A program made the position numbers and the translations under genes. Below are positions 25,438 to 34,809 of a stretch of DNA of 50,389 nucleotides, piece by piece (the first letter of the stretch is position 1; every line of letters begins with the position of its first letter). The notes below the pieces were generated by a model. That model had not been told where the DNA came from, did not search any database, and saw only the letters and a list, made by a program, of their open reading frames with translations. Source of the DNA: Gordoniibacillus chartarius (GTDB taxonomy: Bacteria; Bacillota; Bacilli; Paenibacillales; NBRC-103111); contig NZ_JBHLWN010000004.1 in assembly GCF_042432825.1 (NCBI RefSeq), positions 1 to 50,389 on the forward strand, written 5' to 3'.

Positions 25438-26112
25438 ATGAAAATGTTGCTATGGCTGGCGAGGAAGCTTGTCGGCGCGGCGGTGATTAGCGTCTTATCG
25501 TTGTTCAGCGCCTGGTTCGTCGTCAATCTGTACGTGGAAGAAATGATGAAAACTTATCAAATTCCGCAACTAGGCAAGAAGGTCCAATTTACCGACGTGC
25601 TCGCAAGATTGGGAGAACAGTCGAATATAGTGGGATTGGGGACGACTGCCTCGTCAGGCCCCCGGGAAGCCGCGCAAGAAGATCTGCCGGCGGCGGCACG
25701 GCCGGAGTCCGAAGGGGGGAAGGATGTATCCAGCGGCGGCGGATCGACAAGCGGAAAGCCGTCGGAAACGGAGGAATACGTGCCGGAGGATGCAGTTGCG
25801 GTATCCGGAAGACTGAGCCAGAGCGGCGACGCGGCCGGCAGCGGAAGTGCCAATAGCAGCGGGGTGCTGAGCAGCTTGGTGATGTCGACGGAGGAATTCG
25901 CCAAGAAGAAGGCGGCCATGTCGAGCGAAGACAAGATGAAGCTGTTTTCCTTGCTGGTCGGCAAGCTCCCGCCGGATCAATTGCAGTCCATTTCCACGAT
26001 GATAGAGGACGGCATTACAAGCGAGGAGCTGAAGCAGCTCGACGAGACGATGCAGAAGCATTTAACGCAAGAAGAGTACAAGCAGATCCTTGACATGGTT
26101 ACGAAATATTAA
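25438..26112 (+). CDS. hypothetical membrane-anchored protein
   Basis: A 224-residue protein not recognised. It has an N-terminal transmembrane helix (about 8-30), a low-complexity Ser/Gly/Glu linker (about 68-140) and a helical C-terminal domain (about 148-224) with SSEDKMKLFSLLVGKLPPDQ and repeated acidic helices, so it probably faces the outside or lumen with a compact C-terminal bundle. ATG after TAGGAGCAATCGC. Tail-to-tail with the next gene on the other strand (four bases overlap). It sits before the M23 endopeptidase, which may hint at an envelope role. Confidence 0.72.
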   Translation: MKMLLWLARKLVGAAVISVLSLFSAWFVVNLYVEEMMKTYQIPQLGKKVQFTDVLARLGEQSNIVGLGTTASSGPREAAQEDLPAAARPESEGGKDVSSGGGSTSGKPSETEEYVPEDAVAVSGRLSQSGDAAGSGSANSSGVLSSLVMSTEEFAKKKAAMSSEDKMKLFSLLVGKLPPDQLQSISTMIEDGITSEELKQLDETMQKHLTQEEYKQILDMVTKY

Positions 26113-26393
26113 TTCGGCTCTGTCACGATCGTACCGCCGCAAGCGGCGATCGTATCTTCCGCTTGGCGGTAGCGCGAGCGCTCGACCGAGACAAGAAGGG
26201 TATGCGGACGCTGCTGCGCCGTCGTGTTCATCGCAGACGCCAGCGGCTCCAGGGCGAATTCGACATCGTCCGGCAGGGTGCTGCCGGTGTTCCCTTCCAG
26301 CCTCAAGTCGATGACGCCGTCGCGCTTCAACCGGGCAGCCGCCTTCTGCAATGCTGTCATGCTCACAAACGTAGCCCGTACCGTCTGTTCCAT
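26109..26393 (-). CDS. hypothetical small protein
   Basis: A 94-residue soluble protein of unknown family. It begins MEQTVRATFVSMTALQKA and ends with a repeat-like SRYRQAEDTIAACGGTIV segment; the alternating beta/alpha pattern resembles small ferredoxin-like folds. ATG at 26393 chosen because AAAGGAGGA lies just upstream. Divergent from the M23 gene. Confidence 0.68.
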   Translation of the reverse strand: MEQTVRATFVSMTALQKAAARLKRDGVIDLRLEGNTGSTLPDDVEFALEPLASAMNTTAQQRPHTLLVSVERSRYRQAEDTIAACGGTIVTEPN

Positions 26394-26471
26394 AGATCCT
26401 CCTTTATCGGCACCGATCTTCACCAAATGCTCACAAACAAGCTCGCCGGTCGAGATGCTTGTAGGAATTTG

Positions 26472-26501
26472 TTGAAACTGCGAGAGTCGGTGTGGTAAAT
26501 T
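26472..26501 (+). promoter_or_regulatory. candidate promoter of the M23 peptidase gene
   Basis: TTGAAA (26472-26477), an 18-base spacer and TAAATT (26496-26501) with an upstream TG. No clear WalR box (TGTAA-N6-TGTAA type) was found between here and the ATG. Confidence 0.45.
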
Positions 26502-26600
26502 TAATGGGGTAGCGTGTACGTTGGTTATTGTGCCTAAAACAGGTGTTTTTATGCTGTTGATCGTCCAGATCGACGGAAAACAACGATTAGGGAGACGAAC

Positions 26601-28151
26601 ATGACAGGTTTCAGGGGAATTCGCTGGTTACGCGAGCTCCTCGCCAGGCGCAAAGAGGATGTTGTGCAAACGGCGGCGGAGGAAGCGGACCAGACACAAG
26701 CGTTGATCGGCTCGAGCGAGAGCCCGAAACAAGCGAAGAGCCCGTTGGGACTGCTTCGTAATTACAAATGGCCTATTGTACAGACCGTTAGCATTCTTGG
26801 CTTAACCGCTGCAATGGTAATAGGCGGTAATCGTTACGTAGAAGCGCATATGGTTGAAGTCTATCACGTGCTGGTAGACGGAACTGACATAGGAATCGTA
26901 GATAACAAGAGCGTCGTAGAGCAATATGTACAGAAGAAGCGCGAAGACACCACAAATCAATACCCCAACGTACATATGGAGCTCGTGCTCGGCGGGATCA
27001 CCTACCAAACCGAAAGAGCTTTCAATAAGCAAACCGACAACAATGCGGTATTGGCCGCAATCGACGAGAAAGCGAAGCTGCAGGCCTATGGCGTAGAGCT
27101 TCGGATCGACGGCCAGCTGTTCGGACTCGTGAAGGATGAGGCGACGGCGGCGGATATTTTGAATAAGATCAAGGAGCCGTTCCTGCCGAAGGGCAAAGAA
27201 GCCGGACAGGTTCAGGCGCTTGCCGCAGCTGCGCCGAAGCCGAAAGAAGGCGAGCTTGAGAGTGCAGACTTCGTTCAGCAGGTACAGTTAAAAGAAATTC
27301 CGATCCAGCCGGAAGAACTGATGAATCCGGACGATGTGCTGAAGAAGCTCCAGACCGGCGATACGCAGCCGACGACGTATATCGTGCAGAAGGGCGACTG
27401 CGTCTCTTGTATCGCGAAGAAATTCGGTATTTCGAAGCAGTTCATCTATGAGAAGAACCCGTGGATTAACGACGACCGCATTAAAGTGGGCGACAAGCTG
27501 GATTTGACCGTGCTCAAGAGGCCGTTGTCCGTGAAGACGGAAGAAACGGTCGTGGAGAACCAAGAGGTGGCCTATGACACCGAGTACGTGAAGGACGACT
27601 CGCTTCGCGCCGGAGTCATTCAGCCGATCTCTCCCGGTAAGAACGGCCTGAAGAAAGTTACGTTCCACATTACCAAGGTCGACGGTATGATGGTGTCCGA
27701 GGAGATCACGGGAGAAGAAATGATCGAGCCGCCGGTAACGGCGAAGGCCAAGAAGGGCACGAAGGTCGTGCTAGGCGAAGGAACAGGCAAGTTCGCATGG
27801 CCGGTGCTGAGCGCATCCATCTCGAGTACGTACGGAATGCGTTGGGGCCGCCTGCACAAAGGCATCGACATTACCGGCAACAAAACGATTCTCGCAGCCG
27901 ACAACGGCAAAGTCGTAGAAACAGGATACAAAGACGATTACGGCAATTATATTATTATTAATCATCAGAACGGCTACGAGACGCTGTACGGCCACTTAAG
28001 CTCGATCACGACGTCGGAGGGCAAGATCGTCGAGAAGGGCGAGAAGATCGGCGTGATGGGATCGACCGGAGATTCGACCGGCGTGCATCTGCATTTTGAG
28101 ATTCATAAGAACGGGTCACTTGAGAACCCGCTGAAATATTTGAATAGATAG
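26601..28151 (+). CDS. membrane-anchored M23 endopeptidase with LysM and G5 domains
   Basis: A 516-residue cell-wall hydrolase. It has a cytoplasmic N-tail, one transmembrane helix (about 59-77), an extracellular region, a LysM peptidoglycan-binding domain (about 253-300, TTYIVQKGDCVSCIAKKFG), a G5 domain (about 305-390) and a C-terminal M23 zinc peptidase. The zinc ligands are visible in GRLHKGIDIT (H and D, about 422-428) and GVHLHFEIH (about 494-502). Such enzymes cut peptide cross-links in peptidoglycan. It lies just upstream of the WalRK operon, the regulator of wall hydrolases, although no WalR box is evident. Confidence 0.92.
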   Translation: MTGFRGIRWLRELLARRKEDVVQTAAEEADQTQALIGSSESPKQAKSPLGLLRNYKWPIVQTVSILGLTAAMVIGGNRYVEAHMVEVYHVLVDGTDIGIVDNKSVVEQYVQKKREDTTNQYPNVHMELVLGGITYQTERAFNKQTDNNAVLAAIDEKAKLQAYGVELRIDGQLFGLVKDEATAADILNKIKEPFLPKGKEAGQVQALAAAAPKPKEGELESADFVQQVQLKEIPIQPEELMNPDDVLKKLQTGDTQPTTYIVQKGDCVSCIAKKFGISKQFIYEKNPWINDDRIKVGDKLDLTVLKRPLSVKTEETVVENQEVAYDTEYVKDDSLRAGVIQPISPGKNGLKKVTFHITKVDGMMVSEEITGEEMIEPPVTAKAKKGTKVVLGEGTGKFAWPVLSASISSTYGMRWGRLHKGIDITGNKTILAADNGKVVETGYKDDYGNYIIINHQNGYETLYGHLSSITTSEGKIVEKGEKIGVMGSTGDSTGVHLHFEIHKNGSLENPLKYLNR

Positions 28152-28160
28152 CAAAGGACG

Positions 28161-28193
28161 ACCGTCGGCGCTTTGGTGCGCCGACGGTTTTCT
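28161..28193 (+). terminator. terminator after the M23 gene
   Basis: ACCGTCGGCGC (28161-28171) pairs perfectly with GCGCCGACGGT (28178-28188) and runs into TTTTC. Confidence 0.88.
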
Positions 28194-28305
28194 GTTGTAC
28201 GGGGAATAGGCGAAACGTTGAGGAAATGGACAATTTCACGAAACCAGCTGGAGAAATTCCGCTTAGCATTCGGGGGATTCCGACGAAGCGGTGAAACGTT
28301 TTCCT

Positions 28306-28335
28306 TTGAACGATAGGGCTCCGATGCGGTACAAT
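28306..28335 (+). promoter_or_regulatory. promoter of the walRK operon
   Basis: TTGAAC (28306-28311), an 18-base spacer and TACAAT (28330-28335), 90 bases before walR. Confidence 0.6.
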
Positions 28336-28424
28336 GAAAGTTAGCCATGATCCGTAAGACAGTACTGTCCGAAGGGGGCGGCAAGCAGCCGGTTCCCAGG
28401 ACCGACGATCAGGAGGACTGACGC

Positions 28425-29165
28425 ATGTACGGTAAAATTTTAGTGGTGGATGACGAACAGCCGATTGCCGATATATTAAAATTCAACCTGGAGAAAGAAG
28501 GCTATCAGGTCATTTGCGCTTACGACGGCGGGAGTGCCGTAGAGCTCGCCTTCGCCGAGTCGCCGGACCTGATCCTGCTCGATTGGATGCTGCCGGTGAA
28601 GGACGGGATGGACGTATGCCGGGAGGTACGGGCGAAGTCCAATATCCCGATCATTATGCTGACGGCCAAAGACTCCGAGATCGACAAGGTGCTGGGTCTC
28701 GAGATGGGGGCGGACGATTACGTCACGAAGCCGTTCGGGACGCGCGAGCTGCTGGCCCGGGTGAAGGCGCACCTGCGGCGGCAGACGAAAGCGGCGGCGG
28801 CGGACAAGCAGGGACAGGACAGCCAGCAGCAGCCGCAAGGCCTTCGTCTGGGCGCCCTGTTCATCGATACGGATATGTTCGTCGTATTGAAGGACGGCGA
28901 ACAGCTGGACCTGACGCATCGGGAGTTCGAGCTGATTCACTACTTGGCCAAGAACGCCGGCAAAGTAATGACGCGCGAGCACTTGCTGCAGGCGGTATGG
29001 GGCTTCGAATATTTCGGCGATGTGCGGACGGTCGATGTGACGATCCGGCGCCTCAGGGAGAAGCTCGAGGATGACCCGAGCAAGCCGGAATACATCACGA
29101 CACGCCGCGGTCTCGGCTACATGATGAGGAGTCCGGGCACCAAGTTCGCCGGCGGTGGCTGGTAA
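28425..29165 (+). CDS. walR: response regulator WalR (YycF)
   Basis: The essential OmpR-type regulator of cell-wall metabolism (246 residues). Receiver domain: acidic pair VVDDEQ (about 8-13), phosphoacceptor Asp in LLDWMLPV (about residue 53), Lys in VTKPFG (about 103). A Lys/Gln-rich linker (about 122-138) joins it to the winged-helix DNA-binding domain (DLTHREFELIHYLAKNAGKV; VDVTIRRLREKLEDDP). First gene of walR-walK-yycH-yycI-walJ; the stop shares a base with the walK start. Confidence 0.97.
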   Translation: MYGKILVVDDEQPIADILKFNLEKEGYQVICAYDGGSAVELAFAESPDLILLDWMLPVKDGMDVCREVRAKSNIPIIMLTAKDSEIDKVLGLEMGADDYVTKPFGTRELLARVKAHLRRQTKAAAADKQGQDSQQQPQGLRLGALFIDTDMFVVLKDGEQLDLTHREFELIHYLAKNAGKVMTREHLLQAVWGFEYFGDVRTVDVTIRRLREKLEDDPSKPEYITTRRGLGYMMRSPGTKFAGGGW

Positions 29166-31009
29166 TGAAGAAGATCCGCTTGTTTCAATCGATTCAGGCG
29201 AAGCTGGTTACGATCTACGTCCTGCTCATCCTCATCGCGATGCAGCTGATCGGCGTTTACTTCGTGAGGACGCTGGAAAGTTATTTTACGAACGAGTTTC
29301 TCGTATCGACGGATACGCAAGCGAGCCTGCTCGCCAATTTCGTCGCGGAAAGCCTGGCCCCGGCGCCTTCGACGGAGCCTAAGCCCGGCACACCGGATGA
29401 GAAGCCGAATGCCGATTTGAACGAGGTTATGAACCTGTTCGCGCTCAGCAGCTCCGAGGTGCAGATCATCGATGCCAGCGGCATTGTGCTCGCCTCCTCC
29501 CAGCCGAACGGGCAAGCGCTCGTCGGGCAGAAGACGACTCAGATCGAAGTCATCCATGCGCTGCAGGGAATTAAGGACAATCAACGGATGTTTACGGACA
29601 TCGACAATATACGCAAAATGGTGCTTGCCAAGCCGATTGCTTACGGCTCCAAAGTCGTCGGTGCGGTATACGTCGTCGCGAAGATGCAGACCATCTACGA
29701 CACGATGAGCCGCATTAACAATATCCTGATTTCCGGTACGCTGATCGCGCTCGGATTAACGGCGGTGCTCGGTGTCGTGCTTACCGGCACGATAACGAAG
29801 CCGATTCAGGAAATTACGAGGCAGGCGACGGCGATCGCGGAGGGCAATTTCTCCTGGAAGCTGCGCGTGCGCGGGCAAGACGAGATCGGCCAGCTCAGCC
29901 ATACGTTCAACTTCATGATGAGCCGGCTGCGCGAGGCGCTCTCGCTGCATGAGGAAGAGAAGGAGAAGCTGGCCTCGATTCTCGCCAACATGAACGACGG
30001 CGTCATCGCCACGAACGAGAAGGGCCATATCATTCTCATGAATCCCCGGGCGGAGCAGATAATCGGCAGGAAGGAGCAGGAGACCGTAGGGAGCGGGCTG
30101 TTCGAGCTGCTTGGTATCTCCGAGGACGAGGCGGACCGTTACCAGGAGCGGGGCTCCGGCTCGACGCTGCTGGAGATCGATCAGGGCGACGAGGAGCCGC
30201 TCCACGTCCGCGTCACGTTTACATCGCCGCATCACCGGGAGGACGGCTTATCCGGCACGATCGCGGTGCTTCAGGACGTGACGGAGCAGGAGAAGCTGGA
30301 GCGTTCCCGGCGCGAATTCGTGGCGAACGTATCGCATGAGCTGCGCACGCCGCTGACGACGATCAAGAGCTATTTGGAGGCTCTTGACGATGGTGCTGTG
30401 GACGACCCGCAGCTGGCGCACCGGTTCATCAACGTAACGCGCAACGAAACCGAGCGGATGATCCGGCTCGTCACCGACCTGCTGCACTTGTCGCGCCTCG
30501 ATTCCAAGCAGGCGATGCTCAGCAAGGAGGAGACGAACGTGCCGGAGATGCTGGAGGAGGTCGCCGACCGGTTCTCCTTCCAGCTGCAGCAGAAGGATAT
30601 CGAAATCGATATCGCGATTGAGGACGGCGTCAGTCATGTCATGCTTGACCGGGATAAAATCGATCAAGTGCTCGACAACCTTGTTTCCAACGCGATCAAA
30701 TATACGCCGGAGCATGGCTCGATCCGCATCGAAGCACGCCAATCGGCAAAATCGTCGGCTTTGGAAGTATCGGTTAAAGACACGGGGATCGGGATTCCGA
30801 AGAAGGATCTGGCGCGGATATTCGAACGATTTTACCGGGTGGATAAGGCAAGATCGCGCAACATGGGCGGCACGGGGCTAGGTTTGTCGATTGCCCGGGA
30901 AATAATCAAGGCGCACGGCGGGACGATCTACCTAGAGTCGGAGCTGAATCAAGGGACAAAGGTGACGTTTACGTTGCCGGTAAAGGATGAGGAGCGTGTG
31001 GCCGGATGA
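29165..31009 (+). CDS. walK: sensor histidine kinase WalK (YycG)
   Basis: WalK senses the state of the cell wall and phosphorylates WalR. The 614-residue protein has two transmembrane helices (about 13-33 and 182-205) around an extracellular Cache/PAS-like domain, then HAMP (about 205-260), a cytoplasmic PAS domain (about 265-370), HisKA with the phosphorylated His in VSHELRTPLTTIKSYL (about residue 390), and HATPase_c with NAIKYTPEHGSI, DTGIGIPKKD and GTGLGLSI boxes. Intact, and co-translated with walR (one-base overlap). Confidence 0.97.
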   Translation: MKKIRLFQSIQAKLVTIYVLLILIAMQLIGVYFVRTLESYFTNEFLVSTDTQASLLANFVAESLAPAPSTEPKPGTPDEKPNADLNEVMNLFALSSSEVQIIDASGIVLASSQPNGQALVGQKTTQIEVIHALQGIKDNQRMFTDIDNIRKMVLAKPIAYGSKVVGAVYVVAKMQTIYDTMSRINNILISGTLIALGLTAVLGVVLTGTITKPIQEITRQATAIAEGNFSWKLRVRGQDEIGQLSHTFNFMMSRLREALSLHEEEKEKLASILANMNDGVIATNEKGHIILMNPRAEQIIGRKEQETVGSGLFELLGISEDEADRYQERGSGSTLLEIDQGDEEPLHVRVTFTSPHHREDGLSGTIAVLQDVTEQEKLERSRREFVANVSHELRTPLTTIKSYLEALDDGAVDDPQLAHRFINVTRNETERMIRLVTDLLHLSRLDSKQAMLSKEETNVPEMLEEVADRFSFQLQQKDIEIDIAIEDGVSHVMLDRDKIDQVLDNLVSNAIKYTPEHGSIRIEARQSAKSSALEVSVKDTGIGIPKKDLARIFERFYRVDKARSRNMGGTGLGLSIAREIIKAHGGTIYLESELNQGTKVTFTLPVKDEERVAG

Positions 31010-32298
31010 TCGAGAAGGTAAAATCGTTCCTGCTGGTCGCCCTCGTCGTGACAAGCCTGCTGCAAACGTACCTGTTAACCTTTAGCAATCCGCAGTTCGA
31101 GCCGTTCACTCAAAATGAATACGTACAGGCGGAAAAGCCGCTCGGCACGAAGCTGGAGCTGGAGGAGCTGCTGTTCCCGGACCAGGTCGTGCTCCATTTT
31201 GGTGCTGCGCACCATAGCGTGCTGTATCCGGGCGATTTATTTTACCCGACGATTCTGGAGAAGGTGAAGCAGCGGTATTTCGAAGGCTTCCGCAAAATCA
31301 ATCCGTTCGCCGCAGGAGTCGACTGGGACGATCCGAAGGGCAAGCAGCAGGGCCTGGAAATCCGGTTCGGCCACGGCGTGCCGTTCAGCGTACTGAAGGA
31401 CGTGCTGCAGTTTAAGGGCGAGCTTCCAAGCGATACCGACGTCATTACCCGCATTTGGATCACGATTAGCGAAAGCAAGGAAAGCGTACGCACGTATTTT
31501 CTAACGGACAACTTGAACACCATGTATGAGGTTATGAAGGCGGATTTTACAGCTAAGGATTTAGACGAGTATTTGGCGCAGGTCGATTATCCGCAGTATC
31601 ATCTTGTGCCTGGAAGCGATTTCTATTTGCCGAATCAGGATGTGTCGGTGAACGCATATACGTTCAGCTTCACGGAGTTGACCCCGGAGCAGCTGAAGAT
31701 GAGTCTGTTCGTCGATCCGGGGGTAACGCGGAATTTGCGGGAGAAGGACGGGTCGGTCATTTATACGGATGCCAAACGGGGTCTGCAGCTGAGTCCGGAC
31801 TTGCACTGGATGAGCTATACGGACCCGGTGGCCCCTGCGGATACGGCGACCAATGTGCGGGACGATCTGCTGTCGGCCATCCAATTCGTCAATCAGCACG
31901 GAGGCTGGAACGGGAAGTTCATGCTCGCGAATACGTCGAACCGTTCGCTGGACGGGGCGGGTGTGACGTTCTCGTTCCGGCAATATTTGGATCGGCATCC
32001 GATCGTCGGAACTCGCCCGGAAAGCATCGGCTCCATGCAGCTGACGACACAGAAGGGGACGGTCTCCAAGTACGAACGCTCCACGATGAGCCTGGATCAG
32101 TCTTTGGGTTCAAGGGTGGTGACACTGGACGGCGGGGAAAAGCTGGATAACCGCTGGAAGGCGTATCCGAAGCGTAGCAGCATCTTGTCCATGTACCCCG
32201 CCTACAGGCCGGTGGTCCAGGTCCAGGAGCAGCGAATTGAGCTGCGTCCGGTATGGGCGGTAGAGCTTCGCGACGGTACGATCGAGTATTTGCCATAG
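31006..32298 (+). CDS. yycH: WalRK regulator YycH (WalH)
   Basis: A 430-residue membrane-anchored extracellular protein (single N-terminal helix, about 8-26). In Bacillus YycH and YycI contact the transmembrane helices of WalK and damp its activity. The position after walK, the length and the N-terminus (MIEKVKSFLLVALVV) fit. It starts within the walK stop (ATGA). Confidence 0.92.
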   Translation: MIEKVKSFLLVALVVTSLLQTYLLTFSNPQFEPFTQNEYVQAEKPLGTKLELEELLFPDQVVLHFGAAHHSVLYPGDLFYPTILEKVKQRYFEGFRKINPFAAGVDWDDPKGKQQGLEIRFGHGVPFSVLKDVLQFKGELPSDTDVITRIWITISESKESVRTYFLTDNLNTMYEVMKADFTAKDLDEYLAQVDYPQYHLVPGSDFYLPNQDVSVNAYTFSFTELTPEQLKMSLFVDPGVTRNLREKDGSVIYTDAKRGLQLSPDLHWMSYTDPVAPADTATNVRDDLLSAIQFVNQHGGWNGKFMLANTSNRSLDGAGVTFSFRQYLDRHPIVGTRPESIGSMQLTTQKGTVSKYERSTMSLDQSLGSRVVTLDGGEKLDNRWKAYPKRSSILSMYPAYRPVVQVQEQRIELRPVWAVELRDGTIEYLP

Positions 32299-32316
32299 CG
32301 GTCAGGAGGAGCAACG

Positions 32317-33072
32317 ATGGACTGGAGTCGGGCCAAAACGATACTGCTCGCCGCGTTTCTCATGCTGAACGTCGTACTGGGTTATCAGCTGTGGACGAGC
32401 CGCTCAAGCCAATTTCAGCTTGGGATCGATACGACGGGCATGGTTGAAGAGACGAAGCGGCTGCTGCAGCAGCGGGGCATCCAATTCCCCGAAGATATTC
32501 CGACGGAGACGCCGAAGCTGAAGGGCATTACCGTGAAGCTCGACGAGACGGTGCCGGGGACGAGAACGCCGCTTCAGAATCGATTCAAGTTCAATACGGC
32601 GCTCAACAAAAATCAATACCGCGACATTACGGCCCGCTCGGAAATCCGGCGGATGAACGAATATTTATACGACCCGTCGATGAGCGTTTCGGGGGTGTAC
32701 ACGCTCAATCAGCTGTATGCGTCGCAGTATCCGATGTTCGATGTGAAGCTGGAATTGTATGAGGAGAACGGCGTGATCGTCGCGTACCGGCAAAAGTATG
32801 CTGAGCTCGATACGGCGGCGGGCGGCGACCAGAAGGAACAGCGCGTGCTGCCGGCTTATGTGGTGCTTCGCTCGCTGGTGGATAACTACCCGCTGGACGG
32901 GACGACGATTACGAATATCCGGCTCGGCTACCACGGGCAGATGTTCGATGCGCAGCCGCGGTACATGGTGCCGACGTGGCGCATTACGCTGAAGGACGGC
33001 AAAGTGTTCTATGTACACGGATTTAACGGTGCGGTAGAGGGCGCTCAGGAGGAGCAGAATGATCGCCCGTGA
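32317..33072 (+). CDS. yycI: WalRK regulator YycI (WalI)
   Basis: A 251-residue protein with an N-terminal transmembrane helix (MDWSRAKTILLAAFLMLNVV is the typical YycI start) and an extracellular YycI domain with YxxQ-like repeats. Partner of YycH in restraining WalK. The ATG follows AGGAGGAGCAACG. Confidence 0.92.
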   Translation: MDWSRAKTILLAAFLMLNVVLGYQLWTSRSSQFQLGIDTTGMVEETKRLLQQRGIQFPEDIPTETPKLKGITVKLDETVPGTRTPLQNRFKFNTALNKNQYRDITARSEIRRMNEYLYDPSMSVSGVYTLNQLYASQYPMFDVKLELYEENGVIVAYRQKYAELDTAAGGDQKEQRVLPAYVVLRSLVDNYPLDGTTITNIRLGYHGQMFDAQPRYMVPTWRITLKDGKVFYVHGFNGAVEGAQEEQNDRP

Positions 33073-33126
33073 AGAAGTAAGGACGGTGCGGTTTTGAGGC
33101 GGATTTTGGGAAGCGGGGGTTAGACA

Positions 33127-33933
33127 GTGGGGTTACGGTTTAGCGTATTGGCAAGCGGATCAACAGGGAACTCCCTGGTGGTGGATAACGGCGAGAGGAA
33201 GGTGCTCGTGGATGCGGGCCTTAGCATGAAGAAGATCGAGCAGCTGCTCAAGGAGCGGGATGTCGACGGCTCGGAGCTGGAGGCGCTGTTCGTGACGCAT
33301 GAGCATTCCGACCATATCAAGGGACTCGGCGCGCTGGCGCGGAAATATGATTTGCCGGTGTATGCCAACGAAAAGACGTGGGAGGCGCTCGACAAGCACA
33401 TCGGGAAAATCGCGGAGGAAAAACGGGTCGTGCTGGGTACGGGAGAAGCCGTCGAATTCGGCACGCTGCGAGTGGAGTCGTACGGGATTTCGCACGATGC
33501 GGCGGAGCCGGTCGGCTATTGCTTCTACGACGGGGACCATAAGCTCGGGCTGGCGACGGACCTCGGGTATATGAGCTCGAAGGTGAAGGAGCAGCTGCAG
33601 GACTGCGATGCGATTATTTTGGAGACGAATCACGACGTGGAGATGCTGCGTATGGGGCATTACCCGTGGAGCATCAAGCGCCGCATCCTGAGCGACCTCG
33701 GACACTTGTCCAACGAAGCGGCGGGCGAGGCGCTTACGGATCTTGTGAGCGACAAGCTGAAGCGCGTGTATATGGCGCACTTGAGCCAGGATCACAACTT
33801 GATGGATTTGGCCAGGCTCACCGTGAATAATGTAGTAGAGGACCGCGGCGTGGTGCTGAAAGATTGCAGGGTTGAGCTTCGCGATACGTATTTCGACCGC
33901 GCCACGGAGTGGGACGATCTCGATCAGGAATAA
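33127..33933 (+). CDS. walJ: metallo-beta-lactamase fold exonuclease WalJ (YycJ)
   Basis: A 268-residue metallo-hydrolase of the YycJ family, which acts as a 5'-3' exonuclease in mismatch repair in some Firmicutes. The N-terminus RFSVLASGSTGNS is the family mark, and the metal motif is THEHSDHIKGLG (about 58-69), with further ligands in NHDVEMLR and AHLSQDHN. GTG start after a G-rich site. Its 3' end overlaps by ten bases, tail to tail, the gene on the opposite strand. Confidence 0.93.
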   Translation: MGLRFSVLASGSTGNSLVVDNGERKVLVDAGLSMKKIEQLLKERDVDGSELEALFVTHEHSDHIKGLGALARKYDLPVYANEKTWEALDKHIGKIAEEKRVVLGTGEAVEFGTLRVESYGISHDAAEPVGYCFYDGDHKLGLATDLGYMSSKVKEQLQDCDAIILETNHDVEMLRMGHYPWSIKRRILSDLGHLSNEAAGEALTDLVSDKLKRVYMAHLSQDHNLMDLARLTVNNVVEDRGVVLKDCRVELRDTYFDRATEWDDLDQE

Positions 33934-34622
33934 GGCTGCTCGGCGGGCGTCTCGACGGCGGCAGTGAGGCTGGCCGGGGAGATGGCTGCGATGTCTTCTT
34001 CTGCTGCCGTGGCAGGGTCATGGGTGTCCGGTTGGATGCGGTACGATGGCGATGGAGCTAGGGAGTCTGCGTCCTTGGGCGCTCTTGTGTGCAGGACGGC
34101 GGGAGCGGGTGCCGGTGATTGGGGTATTGCCGGTTTTGAAGCGGATGCCGGCTTTGCTGCTGCCGGCGGTTCGGGTGTATCTTGGTGTGCGTGTATTGGA
34201 ACGTGCGGGCTGGTTTGTCCGGCTGCTGCCGGTGCTGCTTCTGCTTGAGAATCGGACGGACTGGCTGCGCCGCCGGAAGTGTTGTTGAATTTGGCTTTGG
34301 TATTGGGCTGCTTGGTACGTGCGTCGGAGCTGGCTGCGGCTTGTGCGGCTGCGCGGACCGGTGCAGCTTGTCCGGCTTGTCCGGCAGCAGGCGCAGACGC
34401 GGATTGTCCAGCAGCACGGGCTGGGGAGGCGCCGGAGGCGTACATCGCGTCCAGGCGGGCGGCCTTGTCCCGAATTTCGTCACGGGTAATGAAGCCTTTC
34501 TCTATCAGGAGCTCCGTGACGGCGCTGAGCAGCAGCGAAGTTTGGTAGTGGTCGTCCTTCAGATCGGCGAGCTTGGCGATAAGGTGCAGTTCGTCGATGG
34601 GAGAGTGGATTCGGTTCTTCAT
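33924..34622 (-). CDS. Pro/Ala-rich low-complexity protein
   Basis: A 232-residue protein with two parts: a folded helical N-terminal domain (about 1-65, IDELHLIAKLADLKDDHYQ then LLIEKGFITRDEIRDKAARL) and a long disordered tail rich in Ala, Pro, Ser, Gln and Thr (about 68-232). I do not recognise the family. The N-domain pattern of helices ending in 'GxxTRxEI' occurs in several unrelated multi-subunit enzymes, so no function is proposed. ATG at 34622 chosen after GGAG. It lies between walJ and the HtrA gene, divergent from the latter. Confidence 0.7.
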   Translation of the reverse strand: MKNRIHSPIDELHLIAKLADLKDDHYQTSLLLSAVTELLIEKGFITRDEIRDKAARLDAMYASGASPARAAGQSASAPAAGQAGQAAPVRAAAQAAASSDARTKQPNTKAKFNNTSGGAASPSDSQAEAAPAAAGQTSPHVPIHAHQDTPEPPAAAKPASASKPAIPQSPAPAPAVLHTRAPKDADSLAPSPSYRIQPDTHDPATAAEEDIAAISPASLTAAVETPAEQPYS

Positions 34623-34809
34623 TGGAGAATCTCCTTTTTTGTGAGATAATAGAGTTATAGCTTCGTTACTATTGTAGGCGGCAGGGTGTGAAAACATTCC
34701 TGTAACATATATTTATTTCCCCGGAGTGCGGAGGCTGCAGCCGCAGTTGCTGTTTCAGCTGTTGCGGCATAGACGCGCTGTGCGCTGGGAGCGGGGGAGG
34801 GAACCGGCG

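Noticed and set aside
28190..28300. Sequences such as TTTCACGAAACC upstream of walR as a third parS
   Set aside because: They lack the CACGTG core and match too few parS positions.
34058..34649. Several long frames on both strands over the Ala/Pro-rich gene
   Set aside because: Low-complexity GC-rich DNA opens all frames; only the - strand frame ending at 33924 has a ribosome binding site and a plausible folded N-domain.
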